A stretch of DNA of 64,000 nucleotides from Theobroma cacao (taxonomy: Eukaryota; Streptophyta; Magnoliopsida; Malvales; Malvaceae), in contig NC_030850.1 of assembly GCF_000208745.1 (NCBI RefSeq), positions 7,162,509-7,226,508 of the forward strand, in the 5' to 3' direction. Of the stretch, positions 1 through 11,560 are shown piece after piece; position 1 is the first letter of the stretch; every line of letters starts with the position of its first letter. Position numbers and translations under genes: made by a program. The notes beneath the pieces are model-generated. The model searched no databases. It was not told where the DNA came from and saw nothing but the letters and a program-made list of their open reading frames with translations.

Positions 1-108
1 AAAGGTGATAACTAATAAAGTTATTAAGTATAATCATATAAATAAAGTTTATTATAAATTATAGTAATGCTTATGTATAAATTAAATATATGTATATATT
101 TATACAAT

Positions 109-139
<31 letters not shown>

Positions 140-1039
140 CATTACTAAGAAGTAATAATTATAATATATTAATATGTAAGATATTTACTATCATATATTA
201 TAATATTAACATATAAGTTATATAATTTAAAATATATAACTTGTAATTTCATATTAATACAGATGTATAAATAAATAAATAAATATACATAGTTAATATT
301 AAATTGCTATATTTATAATTTGTATACATATATATAATAAACTAATATATTTTAAGTATATTATTAATTAAGTTTACTATTAATTCTTCTTAATATATAT
401 GAAAAATTAGTTTGATTTTTTAGGTGGATTGATCTAAAAATTTTAAAATTGATCAGAATCGATCAAAAAACTAAATAGATTGAAAATTTTGGAGCAATGG
501 ACCAAATAAACTAATTAGACCGAACCATTTTACTCCAATCGTATATGATTTGAGTAGATAATTGATTTGATTTAGTTTTATTTACCCCTAATTTTACTTT
601 TTACACTCTTTCGCAACATTGTGAACCTAATTGGAGGCCTTCGCTGGATGTGGTAAGGTCATGAGGATGAGTGAAAGTTGGATTCAAACCTAAAATAAGG
701 GAACAAAAGAGATAGAAAAACTCACACAAAAATTATATTTATTTGTTTTTAAAGATTTTTAAAATTTAAAATTTATTAATTAATGAGATAACAATATATA
801 ATTAATTGATAATGTATTAAATATAAACTCATCAATTAAGCTATTCCATTATTGATTGAAGTCGTTTTTCAGCAGTCAAGACAAAGAATATCATTTATAG
901 AAGAATATAAAGTAGGTAAGGGCGAGATCCACAAATTTTTTACTTTCTAAAATTAACTAGGCGATCAAAAGTGAAACACTATCGATTCATGTATGACGGT
1001 GATATCTCATGCCACTTAAAAGTGGAATGTTTGTGATAT
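1..1039. other. AT-rich intergenic DNA, no gene seen
   Basis: Very AT-rich sequence with a (TA)n microsatellite at about 110-133 and a short TAAA run near 268-283. Both strands are full of stops and I see no exon-like stretch. The composition resembles decayed transposon or intergenic plant DNA. Nothing else can be supported here. Confidence 0.6.
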
Positions 1040-1345
1040 TTTATGTCACTTAAAAGTGGAATGTGGTGACAACTCATTAAATGGGCTCAAGTGGGGGTAA
1101 TGTATGGACTAAAAGGTCATAGAATGAGTCTGGATTAGGTTGAACATTCATGTCTCCCTTTGCAAAAGTCAAGCACATGCTCAGTTGATTTGTCAATTTT
1201 ATATATTATTTTATTATTGAAAATAACCCTACGAGTCTCCCTGGTCCAAGTGCACATCAGCAAGTCAATTCTTATCAAACAGATGTGTCATCAAGTTGGA
1301 ATTTAATGGCAATTCTGGAAGATGACAAATTGAGAAAGTCTTTTG
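1040..1345. repeat. Copy 1 of a diverged ~380-bp tandem repeat
   Basis: This stretch shares long similarity with 3970-4489 and with a third copy at 4490-4673 plus 16120-16312. Shared landmarks in order are GTGGAATGTGGTGACAA, a GGTCATAGA block, TTGAACATTCATGTCTCCCTTT, AAATAACCCTACGAGTCTCCC, and the end GATGACAAATTGAGAAAG. The copies lie head to tail once the later insertions are removed, so this was probably a tandem array. I do not recognise the family. Confidence 0.65.
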
Positions 1346-1554
1346 GATAGAAAAAAGAGAAAAATATATTTAAAAAAAGCCTCCCATATCCATATCCCTG
1401 CATTAGAATAAAGTGGGACAAGCATGGTCTCCAAGCCTCCAAAGGCATAAAAAGATGCTACTAAGTGTTTGATAATTACAAACAAATCCTTCTAAATTTA
1501 CAGACAAATTATCCTGATAATCCATCATATCACCATCAACTAGGTTTTTCAAAT

Positions 1555-3652
1555 GGTAAAAAGATCTATCAAATCTCTGTACTTTACAATTTTATTTAAT
1601 TTAGTCTATGTACTCAAAATCAAAGTAATTTAGTTCCTTAATTTTAAAAATTTCATCAATTTAGTCTCTCCTCTTAACGGTATCTAATTTTTTCATTAAA
1701 AGATGACGTCAGTGATGATGTTAGCGTTGACGTGTCACATTTTGATGACATGAAAATGCCACGTGGCATTAGGTGATGACATGGCATTCCCATGTAGCAC
1801 TAGACGATGACGTGGCAATGCTGACGTGGCACTGACATGCTAACTTGTCAGTGTCACGTGGCAGATCAAAAAAATTTCAAAAAAAAAATTTTTGTCATGT
1901 CATATGGACTAAATTGAATAAAAATATATAGTATATGGATTAAATTAAACAAAATCGAGATGTTGAGGGATTAAATTGAAAAAAATATTTGAAAAATATA
2001 AATCTTTAAGTATATTATTGATATGCTTATTAATAAACCAAATATTTAAGTATAAAAGATTTATGGTGCTAAAAATATATATAAATACTTTCTTACTTGA
2101 TTATTTGATTTTAAAACATGTAAATTAATTTATTTTTTTACAAAAATTAAGTTTGAATTCTCCTTCTATAAAAAAAAATTTGAAAAAATTTCATACTTGA
2201 AGTCAAATTTAGATGAATAACTTGTATTACGTTAAAATAAAATAATATAAAATGATTAAATAATTTTTTTTTCTATTTATAACAGTATAAAAATTTGAAA
2301 TTTATTTAACTTAGTTTTTAACTTGAGTTAAAGTCAAATTAGCAAAATATGTTGATTTAGTTCTTTTCTTTTTTTTAAAAAAATGAAGAACTGATATTTA
2401 GAGTTAGCAATGATTATAAATAATTCTTCGTTTTGACTTGCTTAATTTGGACATGACAAACCGCTTATTACAACCATAGAATCTAAGCTCCACCATTTCA
2501 ATCTTTTATTTATTTTTTATATTTTTATTTTGTTTGATATTTTAAGTTATATTTTTTAAGTTGAAATTTTTTAAATTAAAGACTGCATTTATAGTTGATG
2601 AAGTTAAATATAATTGTAAATATTTGTACCATTTTATTTTATTAATAAAATTTTTGAAGATCCAAACAAATAATTTAAATTTAAATTTAGATTAAAATTA
2701 TTGTAGTATTTGAATTTAAATAAAATCATTTTATAAGAAATTTTAAGTAAATTTAAATAAATGATAAATTGGGTAAAAGTTGAATAATTTCAGAAGAATG
2801 TGTATTTGTAAATTGTGAAAGTTGTAACTAAATCAACATATTTTGCTAATTCGAGTAAATTTAAATAAAAGATAAATTAGATAAAAGTTGAATAATTTCA
2901 AAAGAATGTGTATTTGTAAATGGTGAAAGTTGTAACTAAATCAACATATTTAGTCATTTTATATTATTTTATTTTAACGTAATGCAAGTTATTCATCTAA
3001 ATTTGACTTTAGGTATGAAATTTTTTCAAAATTTTTTTTATAGAAGGAGAATTCAAACTTAATTTTTGTAAAACGATAAATTAATTTACATATTTTAGAA
3101 TCAAATAATCAAGTAAGAAAATAATTATATATATTTTTTAGCACCATAAATTTTTTACACTTAAATATTTAGCTTATTAATAAGCATATTAATAATCTAC
3201 TTAAAGATTTGTATTTTTTAAATATTTTTTTCAATTTAGTCCCTCAACATCTCAATTTTGTTCAATTTAGTCCCTGTACTATAATTTTTGTTGAATTTAG
3301 TCCCTATGATGTGGTAGAATTTTTTTTAGAATTTTTTTAATTTGCCGTGTGGCATTGACATGTCAACATGTAAGTGCCATATCAGTACTAACACGTCATC
3401 GTCTAGTGTCGCGTGGCATTGCCATATCATCATCTGATGCCACATGGTATTACCACGTCATCAAAATGTGATATGTTAACGCTGACGTCATTGTTAATGT
3501 CATCTTTTAACAGAAAAATTAGATGTCGTTAAGGGGAGGGACTAAATTGATAAAATTTTCAAAATTATGAGACTAAATTGCTTCGATTTTGAGTATAAAG
3601 ACTAAATTGAACAAAATTAAAAAGTACAAGGGTTGGACAAGTTTTTTTACTC
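1555..3652. mobile_element. Non-autonomous Mutator-like foldback element with perfect 9-bp target duplication
   Basis: The two halves are inverted copies. The left arm (about 1555-2350) and right arm (about 2860-3652) align over hundreds of bases; for example the block around 2100-2260 returns reverse-complemented at 2945-3115. The ends are GGTAAAAAG on the left and, reverse-complemented, GAGTAAAAA on the right. The flanking 9-mer TTTTCAAAT occurs directly outside both ends, at 1546-1554 and 3653-3661. A 9-bp duplication with very long inverted repeats is the hallmark of Mutator-like elements. No transposase frame is present, so it would have depended on an enzyme from elsewhere. It sits inside the older tandem-repeat region. 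Confidence 0.85.
2747..2962. repeat. 108-bp tandem duplication inside the foldback element
   Basis: Two head-to-tail copies with period 108 start at 2747 and 2855. Both run from GTAAATTTAAATAAA to GTTGTAACTAAATCAACATA with a few substitutions. The second copy merges into the right inverted-repeat arm. It is a local duplication of the element's central part. Confidence 0.75.
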
Positions 3653-3655
3653 TTT

Positions 3656-4012
3656 TCAAATAAAGCCCCATTCAAAAGTTTTATCCACCAAACTTTCAGA
3701 ACATCTATTTAACGCTAATTGCATTAAATATAAATAGCATTTACCTATCCTATCAAAAAGCAAAATGATAAAATTTCTATAATGAGCGGTTATGGCTGTT
3801 AGCTGAAACCTCAAAAGAACTCGTTCAACCAGGATGCTTCTGTTTTCCTGCTCTTTTTCATCATCACAAACCTTTCGAGCCATTGATTCTTGGAACTCAT
3901 CAATTGAACTTAACTTTTCAAGAATTAACCTTTCTTGCTTGGCATATTCCTGATCAGGGTTGGATTCTAGAAATTGAAGGTCATCTAAATCAGTCAGTGG
4001 AATATGGTGACA
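3656..4012 (-). pseudogene. Unrecognised coding-like remnant
   Basis: The minus strand is open from about 4012 to 3656, continuing past the internal methionine at 3883. The predicted peptide includes LDDLQFLESNPDQEYAKQER and a following acidic, glutamate-rich stretch, which looks exon-like. Related, further decayed frames occur at the same position in the neighbouring repeat copies, near 4490-4545 and 16300-16330. I do not recognise the protein. It could be a captured exon multiplied with the repeat, or a chance open frame. Confidence 0.3.
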
Positions 4013-4158
4013 ATTATAGATGAAGGACCTTAGAACTCATTGGTTGGGTTCAAGTGGTTAAGATTTTAGGTTTAAGGAGGTAAAAATAAAAAATTTAATA
4101 TTTGAGGGTAAAATTATAAAATTTGTTAAAAAATAAAGATAAAATTATAAATATTACG

Positions 4159-4196
<38 letters not shown>

Positions 4197-4489
4197 ATGG
4201 TTGGAATTTGGGAAGGTCCTAGACTAAGTTTTGTTCAAGTTGAACATTCATGTCTCCCTTTACAAAAGTCAAGTCCAGGCTTAGTCGATATGTCAAATTT
4301 ATAATTATTTTATTATTAAAAATAACCATAAGAGTCTCCCTCATCCAAGTGCACATAAGTAAGTTAATTCTTTTATCAAATAGACATGTCTTCAAGTTGG
4401 AATTTAATGACACTTCTAGAAGTTGACAAATTGAGAAATTTTTTTTTTTGAAGATTAACAAATTGAGAAAGTTATTTAAACAAGTATTT
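3970..4489. repeat. Copy 2 of the ~380-bp tandem repeat, with an AT-rich insert
   Basis: Begins with GATTCTAGAAATTGAAGGTC and follows the same block order as copy 1, ending with ACAAATTGAGAAAGTTATTT. An extra AT-rich segment at about 4070-4200, including a (TA)n run at 4163-4191, makes this copy longer than the others. Confidence 0.65.
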
Positions 4490-4673
4490 AGATTCTACAA
4501 ATTGAAAGTCATCTAAATTAGTCAGTGGAATGCGGTGACAATTATATACGGGGGACCTAGAACTCATTAGCTGGGTTCAAGTGGTTGGTGTTATGTATTG
4601 ACTAAAAGGTCATAGACCAAGTCTTGTTCAAGTTGAACATTCATGTGTCCCTTTACAACAGTCAAGCCCAAAT
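4490..4673. repeat. Left part of repeat copy 3, interrupted by the copia insertion
   Basis: Starts with GATTCTACAAATTGAAAGTC and repeats the copy-2 order up to CAGTCAAGCCCA, where the copia LTR begins. The remainder of this copy resumes just right of the copia element at 16120. The unit length after removing the retrotransposon is about 380 bp. Confidence 0.65.
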
Positions 4674-4882
4674 AGAAAAGCAAAATTAATTTGACTTTTA
4701 TTCATTGGTTGATAAAGTACAATTATTTATGCAAAGAATTAATTGGCTGCTCCCAAAGGATACTTCTTTAGATCAAGCTCATTATACTTATCAAAATTAT
4801 CCTACACAAGAAAAGGATTATATCAATTAAAGAGATAATATTGGATTGGATAAAATCAAGCCAATTTTCCTTGTAATCTTCA
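4674..4882 (-). repeat. 3' LTR of the copia element
   Basis: About 209 bp, matching 15910-16119 along its whole length with roughly 19 mismatches and a small length difference. On the minus strand it begins TGAAGATTACAAGG and ends TTTTGCTTTTCT. It is a short LTR, as in several plant copia lineages. Confidence 0.85.
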
Positions 4883-4894
4883 CTCCTCCACCTC
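4883..4894 (-). promoter_or_regulatory. Polypurine tract of the copia element
   Basis: Minus-strand GAGGTGGAGGAG lies directly against the TG start of the 3' LTR, where the plus-strand primer of reverse transcription is expected. It overlaps the stop codon region of the RNase H frame. Confidence 0.6.
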
Positions 4895-5694
4895 AAGTTG
4901 GAGTGTGAAGAGTTGAAACACCCAACTTGCCGAGTAACTCATGAAAATGATCCTGTCCAAGTACCTTAGTAAAAATATCTGCCAGTTGAAATTTTGAAGT
5001 GATGAATCGAGGAATCAAAGTTTGAGGCTGAATATGTTGGCGTATGCAATGACAGTCAATTTCTATGTGTTTCGCATGTTCATGAAACAATGAATTGGCA
5101 GTTATATGGATGGCAGCCTGATTATCACAAAAAAGTGATATTGGATTAGTGCAAGGCACTTGTAGCTCTCGTAATAACTGTACCAAGCAAATAATTACAC
5201 TAAAATGGGTGGCCATGGCTCGATATTTTGCTTCCACAGAGGAAAGTGAAACAACTGTCTATTTCTTCGATTGCCATGAGACCAGTGATGACCCAAGAAA
5301 TATAATGTAGCCAATAGTAGACCGACGAGTGGTAAAACATCCTACCCAATCTAAATTACAATATGCCCGAAGAGACAATGAACTATTATAAGGTAACAGA
5401 AGTCCTTGCCCTGGGGCATTCTTGAGATATCGAAGCACACGAAAAGTTGCATCCAAGTGTGGTTGCTGAGGATTGTGCATGAACTGACTTAATATGTGTA
5501 CATCATAACTAATATTTGGCCTTGTGATAGTGAGATAAAGCAAGCGGCAAACAAGTCATCGATATAAAGACCAAGATAAATTCAAGGGGACTCAGTATCT
5601 GATGCAAGCTTGTGTTGTTGGTCCATTGGGTATGGTGAAGGCTTGCTTATTATCAAGCCACATTCAGACAAAATATCTAATGCATATTTGTGCT
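4893..5694 (-). pseudogene. Copia polyprotein remnant: end of reverse transcriptase and RNase H
   Basis: Two open pieces (5543-5259 and 5237-4893) give the C-terminal copia segment. The first contains LTITRPNISYDVHILSQFM and RSTIGYIIFLGSSLVSWQSKK-like residues, the conserved link between reverse transcriptase and RNase H. The second starts EAKYRAMA and contains FCDNQAAIHI and HIEIDCHCIR, with the RNase H aspartate in the CDNQAA motif. A further piece upstream (about 5694-5560) begins HKYALDILSECGL and has an in-frame stop plus a frame change. The join to the rest of the polyprotein is broken by the hAT insertion. Confidence 0.85.
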
Positions 5695-5724
5695 TAGGGA
5701 TGTCAACGGGTCGAGAACCCTATA

Positions 5725-5870
5725 ATTTCAAGATACCCGAACCCTAACCCTATAAAAAATTAATTACCTTAACCCTATTAATTACCCGAATAATTTTAAA
5801 ATTACTGCCCTAACCCTAACCCTGTTACATTTTTACTACCCTATAATTACCCTAACCCGTTTAAAAACCC
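5725..5870. repeat. Subterminal CCCTAA-like motifs of the hAT element
   Basis: Many CCCTAACCCT and ACCCGA motifs lie within about 180 bp of the left terminus. The opposite end (about 11830-12060) has the matching GGGTA/GGTACCC-type motifs. In hAT elements, short subterminal motifs are usually transposase binding sites. The telomere-like look is coincidental in this setting. Confidence 0.55.
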
Positions 5871-6461
5871 GATTAGATTAAAAAAAATTATTTAAATCTT
5901 CTTCATAGGTACCCAATTACCTAAACCTATATACATATACAATAATATTTCTCTACGTGTTTCATAAAATTAACTACTAATTAAATTAATAAAAATAAAA
6001 ATAATAAAATTTAAATTTAAATAATAAAAAACAAAGATCTTAAACATAAACTTAAATAACTAAAAACAAATATCCATACAATGATATAAACTTAAATAAC
6101 TATACATAAATATCCAAATAACAACATAAACTTAAATAACTAAACACAAAGATCCAAAGAAATAACATAAACTTCAATAACCAAGCACATATATCCGAAC
6201 AACAACAACATAAACTTAAATAACTAAAATAAATATACAAACAACTAATTAAACAACATTACAAATTGACAATAAGGCAAGCTCATGAACAATTCAATCA
6301 TCTTTTTCTGTGTCAGTGTCAACAAGCGTGACAATTGAATCTTCAATTGTTATACATGATCCTACACCAATAAAAAAAATAAGCATATATATAACACTTA
6401 GGATAATAGATAATTTCTAAAGAAAAGAAATGAAATAAAAATATAATGAATTTATTTACCT

Positions 6462-8563
6462 TTCGTTTCATTCCTTAACCAATTTTGAGTGCACATCAAT
6501 GCCTCCAAAGTGTATGGTTTAAGCCTACTTCGATGGTCACTCACCACTCTCCCACCAATACTAAAGACTGACTCAGATGCAACTGTAGAAACAGGAATAG
6601 CAAGAAAATCTCTGACAATCATTTGCAAAGTGGGATACTTGATCCCATTTGTCTTCCATCAATTCAAAATATCAAAAGTTTTAGTGAATGGCAAAATTTT
6701 GTCTTCTAAATAATGATCCAATTATAACTTCCCATGCCCATCAGTAGAAGAATAAAGAAATTCATACAAATCATCTGGATTGGGTGATTCATCAAATGTT
6801 GTTGTTAATGAACTCTGAAAAAACTCTGATTTTAGATTGGTGGATCTACTCTGGTATTCTTGAAGTAAATCATAACAAGTTTTCCTAACTTTTTCAATCT
6901 CATAATTTGCAGCACCACCATAAATTTTAGGAAAATAATACTCAATCACCTTCATTTTATACCTAGGATCCAAGATAATCGCCACAGCTAGCACAATATG
7001 AATATCCTTCAAATATTTTTCAAACTTATCAAACATTTTCTTTGCCATTGCACTAATTGTCACATCATCAGAGCACATCCAATTCACAATTGCAATTCGA
7101 AGTTTACAAACTTTGACAAAAAACCAATTTGCAGTAGGATACTCTATCCCAAAAAATAAAGTAGTGAGATCATAAAAGATTTCCAACTTGTCAACAAGAT
7201 TTTTTGCTCTCTCCCAATCTTTCTCACTAGGCACATAAGAGTAACCTTAGTCTCTAAGTTTCAACTTAGGGAAGAGATCTTTATATCCTATAGCAGTCCG
7301 AAGCATCACATAAGTTAGATTCCATCTAGTTCTATAATCTAGACTCAACTTTTTAGAATATGACACTTTAGCTTGTCGAGCCACTTCTTCAAATTTTTCC
7401 ACTCTAGATGGACTAGCTGACCAATATACTACACTATCACGAGCATTTTCAATCACATCTTCAATCACAGATAATCCATCTCTAGCAATCAGATTCAATA
7501 TATGTGCACATCATCTCATGTGAAGAAGTTTTCCATCAAGTAAAAGTTCAAAACCCAAGTGATACATTAGGATAGAAATCATACCATCATTAGAGCTACA
7601 ATTATCCACAGTGATAGTAGAGAGTTTGCTCTCTGTATACCATTCAGTCAAAGCATTCATCGCTTCTTGAGCAAGAACATCCATCGTGTAAGGTGCTGGG
7701 ACATATACAAATCTGCATGTTTACAAAAAAATATTAATGAATTTGATTAAATTTGTTTTATAAAACCATTAATCTATAACATAACACAATTTAAAGAATT
7801 AGAATAAAAATTGCTTACCTCAAGATATAGCTTTGCAACTCTCAAGATTCATCAATATAATGAGCAGTGACGGACATGTAACCTTTCTTTTGATTTGAAA
7901 TCCACATATCCATTGTGATTGCTATGCGACTTTTTAACTTCTCAAACCCCTGTTGTAGCTTGGATTTCTTTGAGCAATAAATCTTGTGAATGTCCTCTTT
8001 AATTGTATTGCGAGAAACCATCTTAAACAAGGGTTGAAGAGCGGCAACAAACTTCTTAAAACCAACATGAGAAACAATAGAATGCGGATACTCATACAAG
8101 ATTATAGCACAAGCCAAATCATGTCTTGAAATGTCTTGATCAAATGTGTAATTTTTAATATGAACCTTCCCATCAGCTTGTGTATCTATGCCAAGTTGCT
8201 TTTGCTTTTCAAAGCATTGTTCAATGCTTGAATTTTTTCTCCTTGCACAAGTATTCATGTGATTTTTCAAAGCGGTTGTTCCATTCTTGCTATTGGCCTT
8301 AAGAATAGCTTTACAATAATTACAACTTGCCGCATCTTCCCCATCGATATTTTTCTTTTCAAAATGATTCCAAACCTCCGAAGTTAATTTTTGACGATGT
8401 TTGGTACTTGAACTACACAATGGAGGTTTACTTCCAGTAAGCGAGATCAAAGCTTGACTACCACTAGTAGGAGTTTCAGAAGGCTCAATTATAGGTATTT
8501 GTTGTGAACTTGACCCTACATATGCTGACGATTGAGAAGGGGTCTTATTGCAATTATAATTAA
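6462..8563 (-). pseudogene. hAT transposase pseudogene (BED zinc finger, RNase-H-like core, C-terminal dimerisation domain)
   Basis: One reading frame can be followed from about 8563 to 6462, with an intron at 7713-7818 (donor GTAAGC, acceptor TGCAG). It has no frameshift but five in-frame stops: just before the intron, before CAHILNLI, after KLKLRD, after GHGKL, and in DILN*WKTNG. Exon 1 carries a BED-type zinc finger (WNHFEK, then CNYC and HMNTC, about 8370-8240) and the start of the catalytic fold (ITMDMWIS). Exon 2 carries VDNCSSND, CAHILNLIARDGLSV, and the dimerisation block PVSTVASESVFSIGGRVV followed by RSRLKP, the most conserved hAT signature. The domains are complete, so decay is by point mutation only. 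The true start codon is not clear. Confidence 0.88.
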
Positions 8564-9534
8564 CATTACATCACATTTGTCAATTGCATCCATTTTTCAA
8601 AAGACCTAGAAACATAAAAATAACAAAATATGAGAAGCACAGAAATAATATATGCAGAGAAGATAGATGGTAATGATAATTGCAGATGTCCCAATGAAGC
8701 ATTACATTGAAGTCTTTGGAATCTCCAACTTCTATTGGTCTTAGCCATTAAAATAAAGCAAAAAGAAATAAAGAATAGAGCAGTTAAACCACTGGCCAAT
8801 CAATCAAAGCAGCTCAACTAACTGTGTAGAGAGTTGGAAAGTGAAAAAACCAACTTTAATCACTACAAAAAGCTATCTATCTTCCAATTCCTACTTTATT
8901 TGTCTTTGTTTGTGCAGCAGCCATACATGCATGGTTGGAACAATTACCCATTAATATAATACAAAAAAGAGCCACTATTACATGTGGAAACGGATGGAAT
9001 TGGTGGACTGGAAACATTTAGAGAGATACATTCAATCATTCATAACAAAGTCTGCATGATAAATAATAATTGCCAAGACTAGATCCACTATATATGCAGT
9101 CTGCAGCTAGGGATGCTTTGCACAAAAAAATTATTATTGGAAGGTTATGATTAAATATTTGACTCCCTTACCATTCTGTAGTCTCACTCAAATCAAATTT
9201 ATCAAACCAGAAAATGTCATTCGAGATGTACAATACTATACAAGTTTCAAGAGTAATATTGAAGCTGTAGAATTGATGTAAATTAAGGGTGAGAAAAAGA
9301 GGTAGTAATTAATTTCATTTTGAAAGTTGTATTAACTAAAAATTCTCTTCTGGGCTATGACAATTGAGAATTGAGTAGCATTATTATTCCTTGTAAACTT
9401 AACAACCCATGGCAGTTGAACTTGCACCTTGCATTTTTCAGTAACAAACAGCACTAATTGAAGCAGAAAATCTTGTTTGCATAACAATTATTAAGAATGA
9501 ACCTAGTTTAACAAAATCCTATACCAAAATCTCA

Positions 9535-9800
9535 GCTAGGGAAGAACAAGGGCGTGGGGCTTGGGGAAACACCGAGGCAGTTGGCAAGGCATGGCTGTGG
9601 TTGGGCGATTGGGGAGAAAAGAAAGATGAACTGATGAAGGAGCCGAGCGTGGCGTGGTAGGCCGACAGCTAGGGAAGAACAAAGGTGTGGGGCTTGGGGC
9701 GACACCGAGACAGTCGACAGGGCATGGCTGTGGCTGGGCGGCTAGAAAGAAAAGAAAGATGAACTGATGAAGGAGCTGAGCGTGGCATGGTAGGCCGATG
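9535..9800. repeat. Two 133-bp GC-rich tandem copies inside the hAT element
   Basis: Copies start at 9535 and 9668, each with GCTAGGGAAGAACAA, then GTGGGGCTTGGGG and ending GTGGCATGGTAGGCCGA-like sequence; a third partial copy starts at 9801. Period 133. This GC-rich block contrasts sharply with the AT-rich surroundings. Minus-strand frames through it are proline-rich and repeat with it, and I do not regard them as protein-coding. Confidence 0.75.
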
Positions 9801-10019
9801 GCTAGGGTCTTGGGGAATAACAATTGAACAAGGATTCAACTGAAGGAGAGGCAAGGAGTGGCTACCGATTAGAAGAGAAAAGAGAAAGAAAAAAGGGAAT
9901 GGTTAGGTTTTTATTTTTTAATCTTTTTGTCTTTTTTTTAACATCAATTAGTATTACATAAACATTTCACATTTGGATTAGGAAATTGTGAAATCTTTTT
10001 TTAATATGCACAAAAAAAC

Positions 10020-11168
10020 AAATTTTGTTATATAAATTTTATAAGTTTATAAATTATCATTTTTATAATATTAATAAAAAATAAAAAATAAATATATATT
10101 AAAAGTATTATAGTGTATATACAAAATAGTAATTATATTTTTTATAAATAAATCTAATTTATATAAAACATAGTTATTAAAAGACCTTATAATTTAATTA
10201 ATAATCATAATTTTATTAATTATATGAATTTGTCCTTAGTTACATGAAATTTAAAAGAAAAATAGCTAAGTTTCAAAATTATTCTAATCTCACAACTTCT
10301 TTTTCAATAATTAAGTTTATATATTATAAATTTATATAAACAAAAGTATATATATTATTTAGTAATTAATTTATACAATAATAATTATATTTTTTATAAA
10401 TAAANNNNNNNNNNNNNNNNNNNNNNNNNNNNNNNNNNNNNNNNNNNNNNNNNNNNNNNNNNNNNNNNNNNNNNNNNNNNNNNNNNNNNNNNNNNNNNNN
10501 NNNNNNNNNNNNNNNNNNNNNNNNNNNNNNNNNNNNNNNNNNNNNNNNNNNNNNNNNNNNNNNNNNNNNNNNNNNNNNNNNNNNNNNNNNNNNNNNNNNN
10601 NNNNNNNNNNNNNNNNNNNNNNNNNNNNNNNNNNNNNNNNNNNNNNNNNNNNNNNNNNNNNNNNNNNNNNNNNNNNNNNNNNNNNNNNNNNNNNNNNNNN
10701 NNNNNNNNNNNNNNNNNNNNNNNNNNNNNNNNNNNNNNNNNNNNNNNNNNNNNNNNNNNNNNNNNNNNNNNNNNNNNNNNNNNNNNNNNNNNNNNNNNNN
10801 NNNNNNNNNNNNNNNNNNNNNNNNNNNNNNNNNNNNNNNNNNNNNNNNNNNNNNNNNNNNNNNNNNNNNNNNNNNNNNNNNNNNNNNNNNNNNNNNNNNN
10901 NNNNNNNNNNNNNNNNNNNNNNNNNNNNNNNNNNNNNNNNNNNNNNNNNNNNNNNNNNNNNNNNNNNNNNNNNNNNNNNNNNNNNNNNNNNNNNNNNNNN
11001 NNNNNNNNNNNNNNNNNNNNNNNNNNNNNNNNNNNNNNNNNNNNNNNNNNNNNNNNNNNNNNNNNNNNNNNNNNNNNNNNNNNNNNNNNNNNNNNNNNNN
11101 NNNNNNNNNNNNNNNNNNNNNNNNNNNNNNNNNNNNNNNNNNNNNNNNNNNNNNNNNNNNNNNNNNNN

Positions 11169-11202
<34 letters not shown>

Positions 11203-11560
11203 ATACAATTAATAATTTTGTAAGTTATAATTTTTATAATGTTAACACAAAATAAAAAATAGATATATTTATATTTAAAGTATATATATACTAAAAGTAT
11301 TAGTATATATATAATATAGTAATTACTCAATATATATAATATATATTTAAAAACATTTCAAGTTAATTAATAATCATAGTTTAATGAATTAATTTAATTA
11401 ACTATATGAGTTTGTCTTTAATTACATGAAATTAAAAAAATAGTTAGATTCCAAAACTATTTTAAACTCAAAGACTCTTTTTAAGTATATATATTATAAG
11501 TTATACTTTTTGTAATCTTAACCCAAAATAAAAGGAAAATACATTTTTATTAAAAATGTA
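10020..11560. repeat. AT-rich ~270-bp tandem repeat array containing the assembly gap
   Basis: Similar blocks recur on both sides of the gap. The 10216-10330 region (TATATGAATTTGTCCTTAG, TTACATGAAATT, then TATATATTATAAAT-like) matches 11398-11495. A TTTTTATAATNTTAA block occurs near 10055, 11230 and, weaker, 11500. Spacing between neighbouring copies is about 270 bp. The array probably explains why the assembly failed here. Confidence 0.6.
10405..11168. other. Assembly gap (764 Ns)
   Basis: A single run of N bases bordered by AT-rich repeat on the left and a (TA)n microsatellite on the right (11169-11195). Nothing can be said about its content, and its length may be an estimate. Confidence 0.99.

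Noticed and set aside
5725..5840. CCCTAACCCTAACCCT runs resembling plant telomere repeats
   Set aside because: They are irregular, lie at a hAT terminus, and have counterparts at the other terminus, so they are subterminal transposon motifs rather than an interstitial telomere.
9536..9854. Proline-rich minus-strand frames over the 133-bp repeats
   Set aside because: The frames exist because the repeat has no stops. There is no domain, start context or neighbouring exon.
10366..11330. Two long minus-strand frames across the gap
   Set aside because: They consist almost entirely of unknown bases plus AT-rich repeat, so they are artefacts.
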